From Culicoidibacter larvae (GTDB lineage Bacteria > Bacillota_I > Bacilli_A > Culicoidibacterales > Culicoidibacteraceae), in NCBI RefSeq assembly GCF_005771635.1, contig NZ_VBWP01000001.1, forward strand, positions 186,001 to 250,000: a DNA stretch of 64,000 nucleotides. Direction: 5' to 3'. Below the pieces are notes generated by a model, which did no database searches, was not told the origin of the DNA, and was given only the letters and a program-made list of their open reading frames with translations. How positions within the stretch are numbered: the first letter of the stretch is position 1; each line of letters starts with the position of its first letter. Below, in pieces: positions 26,157 through 35,340 of the stretch. The position numbers were made by a program, and so were the translations under genes.

Positions 26157-27558
26157 TAAGAATATCCTCTTTGCTTTAGTTATTGCACTGTTGACTGTTA
26201 TGTTAATAGTCTTATCAGTGGTAGCAACAGTTTATCTTGATATGAGTGCATCAACATTTCGTCAAAATCTGCATATGCAACTAATGCTTGTGGTACTTGT
26301 AATGGGGCTATTAATACTTGTATTTAGTGTTGTTTCATATAAACGAATAAATGATACAAGTAAAACTATAACACTTTCAATAGAACTAATACTTATTTTT
26401 ATAGCAAGTTCAGCATTGCTCTACACAATAATCCCTTATGCAATTAGCGAAACAGTTATTAGCATGTGGAATGACACCTTGCAAATGGCTATTATTATAC
26501 CAAGTTCATTAATAACTGGTGGCTTTTGCATATATATGCTTTATCAACTGATTGGTAAAATAAAGTTACATCGAATTTTACCGGACTCATTGTTGTATAA
26601 GGGCGCTTTATGGTTAAAAGCCAATATTCATACAGTTTTCGGGAAGGAAAGTAAGTTAGTCACTCTGACCCAAAAGATGCAAGTAACAACAGTATTGTTT
26701 TTGCTCTTGGAAGCTGTTTTGGTACTGTTGGTATTGTTGCTTTTCTGGGCAAGCAGTTATTTCTATTTACTGTTTGTTGGAGTGATAATTATTGTGGCAA
26801 TTATTTTTTATTGGAGCATTCAGGCAATGCTTGCCAAGATTAATGAAGATAATCAACGCATTATTGCCGAACAAATAAAGTCAGAACGAATGAAATTAGA
26901 ATTGGTGACTAATGTGTCTCATGACTTACGAACACCACTAACAGCAATTACCAGCTATATAGATTTACTTGCTAAAGAAGAATTAAACGAGCAAGCAAAT
27001 CAATATGTAGATGTCTTGAGTGAAAAGTCACGCTTGTTGAATGTACTGGTTGATGACCTATTTGATTTGGCAAAGGCAAGCAGCGGGAATCTTGAACTCA
27101 TCTTAGATCAGGTAGATGTTCATGAACTGGTAGAACAAACAATTGCAGAAATGGCTACAGAGATTGACTCAGCAAGTGTTAAATTGATTGTACAAAATGA
27201 TAAGCAAGGTCTATCTATAGTAGCTGATGGTGCAAAACTATACCGAGCATTAGCAAATTTAATTGATAATGCTCTGAAATATGCTCAGAGTAATACTAGA
27301 ATATTCGTAAAAGTATTTACCTTAGGTGAACAGGTTATGATTAGTGTACAGAACACGGCAAATTATGAGATGGATTTTGTGGCAGAAGAAATTAGCAGTC
27401 GCTTTGTTCGCGGCGACAAAGCACGTGCGACTGAAGGAAGTGGACTGGGACTTTCAATTGCGCAAAGTTTTGTTGAGGCTTGTAATGGAACACTCAAAAT
27501 TGTAGTAGACGGTGATATGTTTAAAGTTACTATTGGTTTTCCTTTAGATGAAAAATAA
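26131..27558 (+). CDS. Sensor histidine kinase
   Basis: The start is TTG at 26131 inside the regulator gene, giving 475 residues; no better in-frame start is visible. Five to six hydrophobic segments between residues 10 and 230 form the sensor, with little extracellular sequence, which suggests sensing in or near the membrane. The H-box is VSHDLRTPL (His264), N-box NLIDNALKYA, G-box GSGLGLSIAQSF. It should phosphorylate the partner regulator. The loop sizes and absence of a large extracellular domain are like kinases that sense cell-envelope stress (inference). Confidence 0.9.
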   Translation: MATKSKTINKNILFALVIALLTVMLIVLSVVATVYLDMSASTFRQNLHMQLMLVVLVMGLLILVFSVVSYKRINDTSKTITLSIELILIFIASSALLYTIIPYAISETVISMWNDTLQMAIIIPSSLITGGFCIYMLYQLIGKIKLHRILPDSLLYKGALWLKANIHTVFGKESKLVTLTQKMQVTTVLFLLLEAVLVLLVLLLFWASSYFYLLFVGVIIIVAIIFYWSIQAMLAKINEDNQRIIAEQIKSERMKLELVTNVSHDLRTPLTAITSYIDLLAKEELNEQANQYVDVLSEKSRLLNVLVDDLFDLAKASSGNLELILDQVDVHELVEQTIAEMATEIDSASVKLIVQNDKQGLSIVADGAKLYRALANLIDNALKYAQSNTRIFVKVFTLGEQVMISVQNTANYEMDFVAEEISSRFVRGDKARATEGSGLGLSIAQSFVEACNGTLKIVVDGDMFKVTIGFPLDEK

Positions 27559-27559
27559 G

Positions 27560-27590
27560 AAAAGCCCGCAACCTCAGGTTGCGGGCTTTT
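27560..27590 (+). terminator. Terminator after the two-component operon
   Basis: AAAAGCCCGCAACC and GGTTGCGGGCTTTT pair around a TCA loop. It is the reverse complement of the hairpin at 25342. Confidence 0.92.
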
Positions 27591-27652
27591 CCAACTTCTC
27601 TATGCAGTCAAGTGCCGGAAAATTTGTTACACTAGTAATGAGGTGAACGGTG

Positions 27653-28330
27653 ATGAATTTTCAAGAGCAATTAGTTGAGTTAAGAATTGAGCGAGGGATG
27701 TCGCAGGAGTTTTTGGCGGAAAAGATTGGCGTGTCGCGGCAGGCAGTCGCTAAGTGGGAATTAGGACAGGCTTATCCGGACTTTTTAAACTTGCTGGCAT
27801 TAAGCAAGGTATTTCTGATTAGCATTGACCGCCTGGTTCGTGGCACTGAGGCAGACTACCAGCAGCAAGATGTGGATATGCTACCGGCGGAGAATGCCGA
27901 GGTAATCGCCTTTTTGCTTCGCGCCAAAAAGGCGACCTACGCCGGACATGGCGGCGAGGCGACGTCCAGCCGTCCGGCTTCGCATGATTTGCAGTATGCC
28001 GAAGGTGAATTAGTTTATATTGATAGTTACTTAGGCAGTTCGCGCTTCGCTGGTGAAGAAGCACTCTGGCGTGAACGCCGACCCTTTTGGTCGATGAATT
28101 ATGTTGGCAGGGTACTTAGTGATGACTTCTCCAGTGCTTTTTTGAAAGAAGCGTTGGCGCAGGTCCCAAGCGATCAGCCGTATCGCGGACCGCTGATTTA
28201 CCGTAATGGTGTGCATACGTATCATTGCACAATTCAAGGAGATTTCGAGTGGTTCCAAGGCCACGAAGAAATTTACTGCAATAATATTAAGACGTATGAA
28301 TGCTATTTCCATGGTGGTCTTATCGTTTAG
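27653..28330 (+). CDS. XRE-family regulator with DUF5680-type C-terminal domain
   Basis: 225 residues from ATG 27653 (GAGGTGA upstream). Residues 1-60 are a Cro/CI-type helix-turn-helix (MSQEFLAEKIGVSRQAVAKWE). Residues 85-225 resemble DUF5680, with YAGHGGEATSSRP, SYLGSSRFAGEEALW and the final YECYFHGG; the function of that domain is unknown. It is a frequent domain pair in Bacillota. No obvious target gene is adjacent. Confidence 0.8.
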   Translation: MNFQEQLVELRIERGMSQEFLAEKIGVSRQAVAKWELGQAYPDFLNLLALSKVFLISIDRLVRGTEADYQQQDVDMLPAENAEVIAFLLRAKKATYAGHGGEATSSRPASHDLQYAEGELVYIDSYLGSSRFAGEEALWRERRPFWSMNYVGRVLSDDFSSAFLKEALAQVPSDQPYRGPLIYRNGVHTYHCTIQGDFEWFQGHEEIYCNNIKTYECYFHGGLIV

Positions 28331-28376
28331 GGAGAAATTGGAAAAAAGGCGACAGCTGCAGCCGTCGCCTTTTTGT
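28330..28376 (+). terminator. Terminator with GGGAGAAATTGG leader
   Basis: The leader begins at the last base of the stop codon. GGCGACAGC pairs with GCCGTCGCC, after a run of A's and before TTTTT. Confidence 0.88.
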
Positions 28377-28476
28377 TTTGAGCTTATTAATAAACTACAT
28401 AATTTACACAAAAAAGAACTGGTAATAGTGCTTTTTTTTAAGTATGATTAGAGTAATAATGAAGAGGTGTAAAAGA

Positions 28477-29199
28477 ATGCTGCTGGTATTAAGTGTGCTG
28501 ATTGTTGTAGTTGGGGTCGTTGCAATTATAGCATTTGTTGTTATCACAAATAAGCGTAATGTTGATGAAACAGTGCCGGTATATTTACGTGAGTCAATCG
28601 GCGGAATAGAACAATCGGTGCGAGTACAGACGGTTAATGCTAAGTTTGGATTATTGGCGCTGGCACTGGTTTTTCTTGTCGGAATAGTTTTGTTTGCTAT
28701 GATTGTTCTTGAGGAATTAGAGCTTGGGGCAGCCTCTGCGTTTGCTAAAGAGATTATGAAGCAGTCAGAAGACTTTATGATAGCTATGCTTGTTGTCCCA
28801 ATTATTCCAACAGTGCTGATGTTCTTTTTCCCGATTTATGTAGAGGTTAATCAAGGGCAAATTTTAGTGAATAACCGCTCGCTAAGCGTGCGTAGCTTTG
28901 GGATTAATCATTTGTTCGCCAATAGTCGGATGATTTATTTGAAAACAGATACTAAACTGTTGATACTTATGCCGATGAGTCATGAGGCGCTGCGCCGCTA
29001 TCCTGATCGCCGCGTGCTTGAGGAACAAGAACGGGAGTTGCGCTCAGATGTTGATCGTTTAGAACATGCTTTGCTTGGACGTGGCATTGAGCAACGCAAG
29101 TATGCGGTGATGAGCAGAGTGCTCATTAGCTTTGGCATTATTTTTGGTTTATTTGCAATTGCAGCTTTTGGTCTGCTTATTGGCAAATATTATATTTAG
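28477..29199 (+). CDS. Membrane protein, function unknown
   Basis: 240 residues, starting at ATG 28477 seven bases after AGAGGTG. Four helices: LLVLSVLIVVVGVVAII, LLALALVFLVGIVLFAMI, FMIAMLVVPIIPTVLMFFF and the C-terminal ISFGIIFGLFAIAAFGLLI. The cytosolic part includes a basic/acidic coiled segment (LEEQERELRSDVDRLEHALL). It is 12 bases upstream of a second membrane protein gene and probably co-transcribed. I do not recognise the family. Confidence 0.65.
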   Translation: MLLVLSVLIVVVGVVAIIAFVVITNKRNVDETVPVYLRESIGGIEQSVRVQTVNAKFGLLALALVFLVGIVLFAMIVLEELELGAASAFAKEIMKQSEDFMIAMLVVPIIPTVLMFFFPIYVEVNQGQILVNNRSLSVRSFGINHLFANSRMIYLKTDTKLLILMPMSHEALRRYPDRRVLEEQERELRSDVDRLEHALLGRGIEQRKYAVMSRVLISFGIIFGLFAIAAFGLLIGKYYI

Positions 29200-29211
29200 G
29201 AGTTGGGAAAA

Positions 29212-29799
29212 ATGGAATTAAATTATAGTATAGATGAGGCAGATAACTTGTTGTTTCAGCGAGATTATCTTGTTAATGGCCGTTCAAAAGTGATGGCCAA
29301 ACGAATTCGTAACTTCTCTCTGCTTGTTTACTGTATTATCGTTATTGTTAATCTTATTGTGGCTGCAGTCATTCGTGAGCAAAAAATTTTCCTGATTGTA
29401 GCAATCATCATAGCTATTGAGCTTATTTTCTGGACGATATTACTGCTAACAAAAAAAGTTGGACAAGTTGTTTGGTTTTTAGGCAAACGGAAAATAAAGA
29501 AAACCGTACATGAGTATTATGCTGAGAAAAGTCTGGTCGGTAATGGTGAGCCGGTAAAGATGATCCTGAGTGAAACCGAAGTGCAGGTAATAAATAATCA
29601 AGTTGAGACCCGCATCGCCTGGGGAGTAGTTCCACAAATTGTTTTTCTTGATGATGTGATTTGTATCTATACTTCGGAGATGACTGCTCAGTTGATTGCA
29701 GTTAAACACTTCTCAACAGAAACATTTACCGAGCTGGATAAATATCTGCATGATATAGCTGAGAAGTTTGGGATAAAACTTATTAAAAACAGCAAGTAG
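29212..29799 (+). CDS. YcxB-like membrane protein
   Basis: 195 residues from ATG 29212 after TAGGAG. Two helices at residues 34-80 are followed by a cytosolic beta-rich domain with GEPVKMILSETEVQV and RIAWGVVPQIVFLDDVICIY, which match the general layout of the YcxB-like family (two helices plus a PH-like C-terminal part). The function of that family is not known. Its stop codon lies inside the terminator stem. Confidence 0.65.
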   Translation: MELNYSIDEADNLLFQRDYLVNGRSKVMAKRIRNFSLLVYCIIVIVNLIVAAVIREQKIFLIVAIIIAIELIFWTILLLTKKVGQVVWFLGKRKIKKTVHEYYAEKSLVGNGEPVKMILSETEVQVINNQVETRIAWGVVPQIVFLDDVICIYTSEMTAQLIAVKHFSTETFTELDKYLHDIAEKFGIKLIKNSK

Positions 29800-29819
29800 C
29801 CAACTTGCTGTTTTTTCTT
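29786..29819 (+). terminator. Terminator overlapping the end of the YcxB-like gene
   Basis: AAAACAGCAAGT and ACTTGCTGTTTTTT pair; the left arm is inside the last codons. Confidence 0.85.
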
Positions 29820-29915
29820 TTCTGCAAAAATTGAAGATGCACCTGCAATTTTCATTCTTACCCAGAGCGAGTAAAGCACCTATAATACAAGTAAGCCAAG
29901 AAAGGAGCGGATACA

Positions 29916-31160
29916 GTGATACGGATTGATTTTATTGCACCGCCATTGAGTGGTCATTTATTTCCAATGCTATATCTGGCGAAACAATTACAAAAGTATG
30001 CACCGGGATTATATGATATCCGTTTTATCAGTGGCGAAGGCAAAAGAAGTGTTATTGAAGCCGAGGGTTTCACTATGCATGCACTGATGCCGGATGACCC
30101 ATTTATATTTGAACGCCTCGCCCGGGCGCAAGGGCGGACAAGCATGTTTCATCAGGCTTTCCGGCTAAGCAAAAAGATTGGCGAAATGACTGAGGAGATA
30201 AAAGCAGTCATTAGTGAGCGGGATACACAGCTAGTGGTGAATGATTTTATCACCTATCCCGGCGTCTTCGCAGCAGAACAATTACAACTGCCATGGATAA
30301 CCTGTATCCCGACGCCTTTCGCCATCGAAAATATTGATGGCACGCCCGCATTCTTAGGCGGCTTGCAGCCGCCGAAATCCTTTCTCGGCCGCGGTCGTGA
30401 CGCTGCCGGTCGACTGCTGGTGCGTAAAGTAAAGCAAACATTGATATTTGCTTTACGCAAGCAACTGGGAAAATATCTGCCAAGTTTATACCGGGAAGAT
30501 GGCAGCGAAGCGATTTATTCAGCCACAGCAATTATTGCTATGGGCTATGAAGGATTGCAATTTGAACGCACTTGGCCTTCACAATTGCAATTCGCCGGGT
30601 ATGGTGCAGTGAATGAAGAAATTGAACTGGAAATTCCATTCGCACGTTTTCAATATTGCATATTAGTGACAACTGGAACGATGCTGCCACTGGCGCAACA
30701 AAAGATTGACCGTTTAATTGAACAGCTTGCACAGCAATTACCGGATACACTATTTGTGGTCAGTGGCGGTGATGCTAAGGCATCGACATATCAACAACGC
30801 GAAAATATTTTGCGAGTAGCATTCGTGCCATACAATCAATATCTGGCTGATTTTGACATGGTAATTCATCATGGCGGCGCCGGAATTGTAAACCTGTGCA
30901 TTGAACATGGAAAACCGGCGATTGTTATCCCGCAAGACTACGACCAATTTGATTTTGCCGCCCGAATCCAGTATTTCGAAATTGGAATTTGGGTGAAGAA
31001 ACCAGCGGTTCAATCGCTTTGCCAAGCGATTGAACGTATCCGCAAGCAGCCGGCTTGGCCGCAATTGGAACAATTGCAAGTAGAAGTGCAACAGATGAAT
31101 GCTGGGAAAATTATCCATGAAGTCATTCAACGTGAATGGAAGAGAGGTGAGCAGCAATGA
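29916..31160 (+). CDS. GT1/MGT-type glycosyltransferase of a lipid-like cluster
   Basis: GTG start at 29916, 8 bases after AAAGGAG. 414 residues, two Rossmann-like halves. The N-terminal acceptor half starts DFIAPPLSGHLFPM (glycine loop and catalytic-type His). The donor-binding signature in the C-half is HHGGAGIVNLCIEHGKPAIV followed by IPQDYDQFDFA, as in UGT, macrolide and sterol/lipid glucosyltransferases. It is the first gene of a five-gene operon and overlaps the next by 4 bases (ATGA). Expected role: transfer of a nucleotide-sugar glycosyl group to the hydroxy group of a lipid or polyketide-like product of the neighbours (inference). Confidence 0.85.
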   Translation: MIRIDFIAPPLSGHLFPMLYLAKQLQKYAPGLYDIRFISGEGKRSVIEAEGFTMHALMPDDPFIFERLARAQGRTSMFHQAFRLSKKIGEMTEEIKAVISERDTQLVVNDFITYPGVFAAEQLQLPWITCIPTPFAIENIDGTPAFLGGLQPPKSFLGRGRDAAGRLLVRKVKQTLIFALRKQLGKYLPSLYREDGSEAIYSATAIIAMGYEGLQFERTWPSQLQFAGYGAVNEEIELEIPFARFQYCILVTTGTMLPLAQQKIDRLIEQLAQQLPDTLFVVSGGDAKASTYQQRENILRVAFVPYNQYLADFDMVIHHGGAGIVNLCIEHGKPAIVIPQDYDQFDFAARIQYFEIGIWVKKPAVQSLCQAIERIRKQPAWPQLEQLQVEVQQMNAGKIIHEVIQREWKRGEQQ

Positions 31161-32149
31161 AAATTATTGTAACCGGAGCAACCGGATTTTTGGGTAAATA
31201 TCTTGTTAATGAGTTGTTAGCGAATAACCATCAGGTTGTTGCAATAGGTCGAAATTTTGAAAGATTAGCGGAATTAAAAGCCCTTGGTGCCGAAGTATTG
31301 GCAATTGACTTAACTAACCGAAACAAGGTGCTGGAATTAATGCCAACTGCTGATGTTGTTATTCATGCAGCTGCACGCTCAACCGTATACGGTCGATGGC
31401 AAGATTTTTATCGTGATAATGTTCTTGCCAGTGAATATGTGCTGGAAGCATGTCAAAAGATGACGATTAAGCGTTTGGTATTTGTATCTTCACCAAGCAT
31501 TTATACAGCCAAAGAAGATCGTTTCGATATTAAAGAGGATGAATATGAAGTTGAAAATAAATTGAATAATTATATTCGCTCGAAGATTGCTGCTGAAAGA
31601 CGCTTACAAGCATTGAAGGCAGATACTGAGTTGGTAATTGTCCGGCCGCGAGGATTATTCGGTGTCGGCGATACAAGCATTTTCCCGCGACTGTTGCGTG
31701 CGAATGGTACAATCGGTATTCCATTATTTAAACGCAAGCAGCCAACAATTGTTGATGTTACCTGTGTTGAGAATGTGGCTTATAGTTTGCGATTGTGTTG
31801 TGAAGCAAAAGCTATTGATGGAGAGGTTTTTAATATTACTAATGGTGAGCCTATGGTGTTTAAAGATATTATTGAACGGATATTCAGGCAACTGGGCGAT
31901 GAGGTGAATTTCAGGTCAATGAACATTCGCCTCATGTATGGGCTCGCTGCGATATTGGAACGAACTTATCAGCTTTTTAGAATTAAGAATGAACCAGCGC
32001 TGACCAGATATACGGTTTGTACGTTGGCATACAGTCAGACACTCAATATTCAGAATGCGGTTGATAAATTAGGGTATCAACCACAGAAGACAATGGCGCA
32101 GGGGATTGATGATTATGCGCGCCATTTAATACAGGAGGGGTTCAAATGA
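31157..32149 (+). CDS. NAD(P)-dependent dehydrogenase, 3-beta-HSD/OleD-like
   Basis: 330 residues. The nucleotide site is GATGFLG (residues 7-13), the catalytic Tyr139 and Lys143 lie in NYIRSK, with Ser111-Ser112 (FVSSPS) upstream. The segments RPRGLFGVGD, FNITNGEP and NEPALTR correspond to positions conserved in OleD, which reduces the 2-alkyl-3-ketoacid from OleA condensation to a 2-alkyl-3-hydroxyacid. The next gene is an OleA/KAS III-like condensing enzyme, so the reaction is plausible here, but the rest of the Ole set is different. It shares ATGA overlaps with both neighbours. Confidence 0.85.
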   Translation: MKIIVTGATGFLGKYLVNELLANNHQVVAIGRNFERLAELKALGAEVLAIDLTNRNKVLELMPTADVVIHAAARSTVYGRWQDFYRDNVLASEYVLEACQKMTIKRLVFVSSPSIYTAKEDRFDIKEDEYEVENKLNNYIRSKIAAERRLQALKADTELVIVRPRGLFGVGDTSIFPRLLRANGTIGIPLFKRKQPTIVDVTCVENVAYSLRLCCEAKAIDGEVFNITNGEPMVFKDIIERIFRQLGDEVNFRSMNIRLMYGLAAILERTYQLFRIKNEPALTRYTVCTLAYSQTLNIQNAVDKLGYQPQKTMAQGIDDYARHLIQEGFK

Positions 32150-33138
32150 ACGTAATTAATATTCGAGGATCGGCACGTGCGGTGCCAAATAAGGTCAAGT
32201 ACTCAAGTGAAATTGATTGCGAGTTGGGGAAAGAAGAGGGCTTTGTTGCCAAAAAAACCGGAATTGAAACACGCTACTTTAACACCGATGGAACTGCTGC
32301 TGAGTTAGCGGCGACGGCGATTCGTCAGGCACTGATTAATGCGGAAATGGCATATGCCGATTTAGATGTAATTATTGCTGCTTCAGGGACGCCACAGCAA
32401 ATTATTCCCTGCAATGCCAGTTTGATCGCTGAACAATTTTTGGCAGAAAAACATAATATTCCTTGCTTTGATGTAAATGCTACTTGTTTAAGTTTTATAA
32501 GTGCTTTTGAAGTTGCTGCGGCATTTTTGGAAACCGGTAAGTTTAAAAATATTCTTGTAGTTTCGGCTGAATCAGGCGATGGTGCCCTAAATAAAGGCCA
32601 TTATGAAAGTTATGCATTAATTGGTAATGCGGCTGCGGCATACATTTTAAGTAATGATAGTGATCGTGGTCAACGTTTTGAAGTTATTGACACCAAAATG
32701 TGTACATATGCTGAGTTTAGTCATGCTGCGGAAATTCGTGCCGGCGGTAGTGCGCTTTATTTGGCTGAAAAGACCAACAAAGAAGATTACTATTTTGATA
32801 TGAACGGCATCGCTTTGATGAAAGCAATGCTTAAGAACATGCCTGACTACATGGATGATTTCTTAGCTAAAAACAACATAAAAATGCAGGATGTTAATCA
32901 TTTTGTGCCGCATCAGGCAAGCGGCCCGGGAATTAATATTCTGGCAAAAGCGTTAAAGATTCCAAAGGCTAGGATTGTTAACATTATTAGGGATTATGGT
33001 AATACGATTGCTGCGGCAATTCCGTTTGCTTTTGATTACCTACTTGAACAAGAAAGTGTTGCCAGTGGTGACTATGTTATGTTAATCGGAACTGGTGCCG
33101 GGGTATCAATTGGCACAATTCTTTTGCGGAAGGTGTAA
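32146..33138 (+). CDS. KAS III / OleA-like beta-ketoacyl synthase
   Basis: 330 residues with a complete Cys-His-Asn triad: Cys114 (DVNATCLSF), His256 (FVPHQAS) and Asn286 (DYGNTIAAAIP). KAS III enzymes condense acyl-CoA with malonyl-ACP; OleA-type members condense two acyl chains head to head. It is not next to the fab genes; it sits between an OleD-like reductase and a lactonase-fold hydrolase. A secondary lipid role is therefore more likely than housekeeping FabH (inference). Confidence 0.87.
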   Translation: MNVINIRGSARAVPNKVKYSSEIDCELGKEEGFVAKKTGIETRYFNTDGTAAELAATAIRQALINAEMAYADLDVIIAASGTPQQIIPCNASLIAEQFLAEKHNIPCFDVNATCLSFISAFEVAAAFLETGKFKNILVVSAESGDGALNKGHYESYALIGNAAAAYILSNDSDRGQRFEVIDTKMCTYAEFSHAAEIRAGGSALYLAEKTNKEDYYFDMNGIALMKAMLKNMPDYMDDFLAKNNIKMQDVNHFVPHQASGPGINILAKALKIPKARIVNIIRDYGNTIAAAIPFAFDYLLEQESVASGDYVMLIGTGAGVSIGTILLRKV

Positions 33139-33140
33139 GC

Positions 33141-33989
33141 ATGTTTACCAAAATGACCTTATTTTACACTGGGACAAGTAACCAGCGAACGCGATTTACG
33201 CTAAAGGGTGGCAGTTGGGGGACAACGGCCTACCCGGCAACTGTTTGCATCTTGGAGCATCCGCTGCATGGCACAATCCTCATTGACACCGGCTACAGCC
33301 TGTCAATGAAAAAGCATATGAGCAACCTGGTGCATGCAGTGTACCGGCAGGTTGTTGGTGCGCAAGTCGTCGCAGACGACTTAGCTGCCCATATCGACCC
33401 GGATGACGTTGCACTCGTCATCCTTTCGCATTTCCATCCTGACCACATTGGCAGCTGCAATGCTTTTAGCAAAAACCAAGTTGTCTGCTCGCAGGCCATC
33501 GCTGAACTTGCGCAAGCGCACAAGTTCAAGCAGCTCCGGCAAGGGTATTTTGCCGGACTCTTTCCATATATAAATGACCAACTCAGCTACATTGAAAGCT
33601 GTCCGCAGGTGGAAGTAGTCGGGATTGGCACTGGTTTTGATTTGCTGGGTGACCAAAGCTTGTTGGCCCTGGCAACGCCGGGCCATGCAGTTGGACATTA
33701 TAGTTTTTTGATTCAAACCAGTGATGGCCCGGTACTGTACGGCGTTGATGCCGCTTGGCATCAAGAAGCCATCAGCGAGCAGCGCTATCCAAGTGCAATT
33801 ACCAAGTTATTTATTGCTAACTACCAAGAAATGATTGCCTCGGTGCATAAACTGGAAACAATTGCCAAAGCCAACCCGCAACTACCAATATTTTTCTGCC
33901 ATTGTACCAACTCGCATCAACAATTAGCAGCATTTTTCAACGAAAGGGGACGAACTGATTTTGCGATTATCACAAATAATTACCTTTAG
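33141..33989 (+). CDS. Metallo-beta-lactamase-fold hydrolase (N-acyl homoserine lactonase-like)
   Basis: 282 residues, 2 bases after the KAS III gene. The zinc motif is HFHPDH (His97, His99, Asp101, His102), with the second ligands in TPGHAVGH and FFCHC near the C-terminus. The lactonase branch opens lactones or thioesters. In this operon it occupies the place where the Ole pathway has the alpha/beta hydrolase OleB, so it may release or open a beta-lactone or thioester intermediate. Its codons are richer in C and G than those of the flanking genes, hinting at a different origin. Confidence 0.8.
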   Translation: MFTKMTLFYTGTSNQRTRFTLKGGSWGTTAYPATVCILEHPLHGTILIDTGYSLSMKKHMSNLVHAVYRQVVGAQVVADDLAAHIDPDDVALVILSHFHPDHIGSCNAFSKNQVVCSQAIAELAQAHKFKQLRQGYFAGLFPYINDQLSYIESCPQVEVVGIGTGFDLLGDQSLLALATPGHAVGHYSFLIQTSDGPVLYGVDAAWHQEAISEQRYPSAITKLFIANYQEMIASVHKLETIAKANPQLPIFFCHCTNSHQQLAAFFNERGRTDFAIITNNYL

Positions 33990-35277
33990 TACAACATATC
34001 TGCAAGTGAGGTACTTGCGTTATTTGAGTGTAAAAAAACCGAGCGCTTTTGCCCGTTGGCAAAAGCGCCGACTGGAAAAGCATGTGAAGCGAATTGTTAA
34101 GCATTCATCATATTATCGCAATGTTTTATCCGAAAAAACATTTAATGACTATCCGATTATCAATAAACAAGTGATGATGGAACATTTTGATGACCTGAAT
34201 ACTGCCGGTATTTCTTTGAATCGGGCTCGAGTATTAGCGCTAATGTCTGAACAAGAACGAGATTTCTCACCTAAAATCGGGACGGTCTCAGTAGGGTTAT
34301 CGTCGGGAACAACCGGAAATCAAGGTGTGTTTTTGGTTAGTGACCATGAGGTGGCACAGTGGGCAGCGGCAGTTACTGCGAAGCTGATTGACTTTAAGCA
34401 ATTCCGCAAAGAGCCAATTACAATTGCCTTTTTTATGCGCGCCAACAATAATTTATATGAATCAATGAATAAAGGGAAAATTAATATCAACTTTTTTGAT
34501 CTATTAAAACCAGTGAAGGAAAACTTGGAGCGACTCATGATATTACAACCTAACATTATTGTTGCTCAACCATCAATGCTACGGATAATCGCTGATTATT
34601 TTGATGGTAAAACATTGCCCTTTGAACTAAAAGAAGTATATAGTATCGCTGAGGTTTTGGATCCTGTTGATGAGATGTATATTAGTGAGCGGCTTGGCCT
34701 GCCGATTAAGCAAGTCTACCAAGCTACCGAAGGATTTCTTGCCGCATCATGCAGTCATGGTTACTTACATCTTAATGAAGATGTTGTTTATATTGAAAAA
34801 GAATATCTTGACGCTGAAAAACGCCGCTTTGTACCAATCATAACTGATTTATATCGCATCAGCCAGCCATTGATTCGCTACCGCTTAAATGATGTACTTA
34901 TTGAGTCACAAGAGCCGTGCCCTTGTGGTTCGTGTTATACGCGGATAGATGCGATCGAGGGGAGAGAAGACGATTGCTTCGTTTTAAAAAACCAAGCAAA
35001 CGAGATGATTACCATATTCCCGGATTTTATTCGCTATGCCATCATCAATGCAGATGCTGCAATCACTGAATATAAAGTAAGCCAAAACAGTGCAACTGAT
35101 ATTATCGTGTATTTAAATATTACTGATGATGATTTTATAACTGCGCAGCAGACTATTCATCAAAATTTTGCTGACTTATTTGCCAGCTATGGAATAACAG
35201 AATATCTTCTTCAATTTGAGAACGCGATTCCTGAATCTAAAAATAAGAAACTACGCAGGATAGAGAGGATGCTATAG
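33961..35277 (+). CDS. Acyl-adenylating enzyme, CapK / phenylacetate-CoA ligase family
   Basis: TTG at 33961, 10 bases after AAAGGGGA and overlapping the previous gene by 29 bases. 438 residues. ANL motifs: phosphate loop SVGLSSGTTGNQG, the substrate-side YQATEGFLAASC, and CPCGSCYTRIDAIEGRED in the PaaK/F390 style, with cysteines C-x-C-x2-C that resemble a zinc site. It should activate a carboxylic acid with ATP, forming an acyl-AMP, CoA thioester or lactone. In the Ole comparison it stands in for OleC. Confidence 0.83.
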   Translation: MRLSQIITFSTTYLQVRYLRYLSVKKPSAFARWQKRRLEKHVKRIVKHSSYYRNVLSEKTFNDYPIINKQVMMEHFDDLNTAGISLNRARVLALMSEQERDFSPKIGTVSVGLSSGTTGNQGVFLVSDHEVAQWAAAVTAKLIDFKQFRKEPITIAFFMRANNNLYESMNKGKININFFDLLKPVKENLERLMILQPNIIVAQPSMLRIIADYFDGKTLPFELKEVYSIAEVLDPVDEMYISERLGLPIKQVYQATEGFLAASCSHGYLHLNEDVVYIEKEYLDAEKRRFVPIITDLYRISQPLIRYRLNDVLIESQEPCPCGSCYTRIDAIEGREDDCFVLKNQANEMITIFPDFIRYAIINADAAITEYKVSQNSATDIIVYLNITDDDFITAQQTIHQNFADLFASYGITEYLLQFENAIPESKNKKLRRIERML

Positions 35278-35305
35278 GCAGTTGAGCACAATTAATATTT
35301 AAATG

Positions 35306-35334
35306 TTGTTAAATTTGGTTGAAAATGTTAAAAT
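35306..35334 (+). promoter_or_regulatory. Promoter of a candidate small RNA
   Basis: TTGTTA, 17 bases, then TAAAAT with a TGT extension (extended -10). Confidence 0.6.
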
Positions 35335-35340
35335 ATGTTT

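Noticed and set aside
29916-35277. Complete OleABCD olefin cluster
   Set aside because: There is no alpha/beta-hydrolase OleB, the ligase is of the CapK/PaaK type rather than OleC, and a glycosyltransferase is present. Only partial similarity is claimed.
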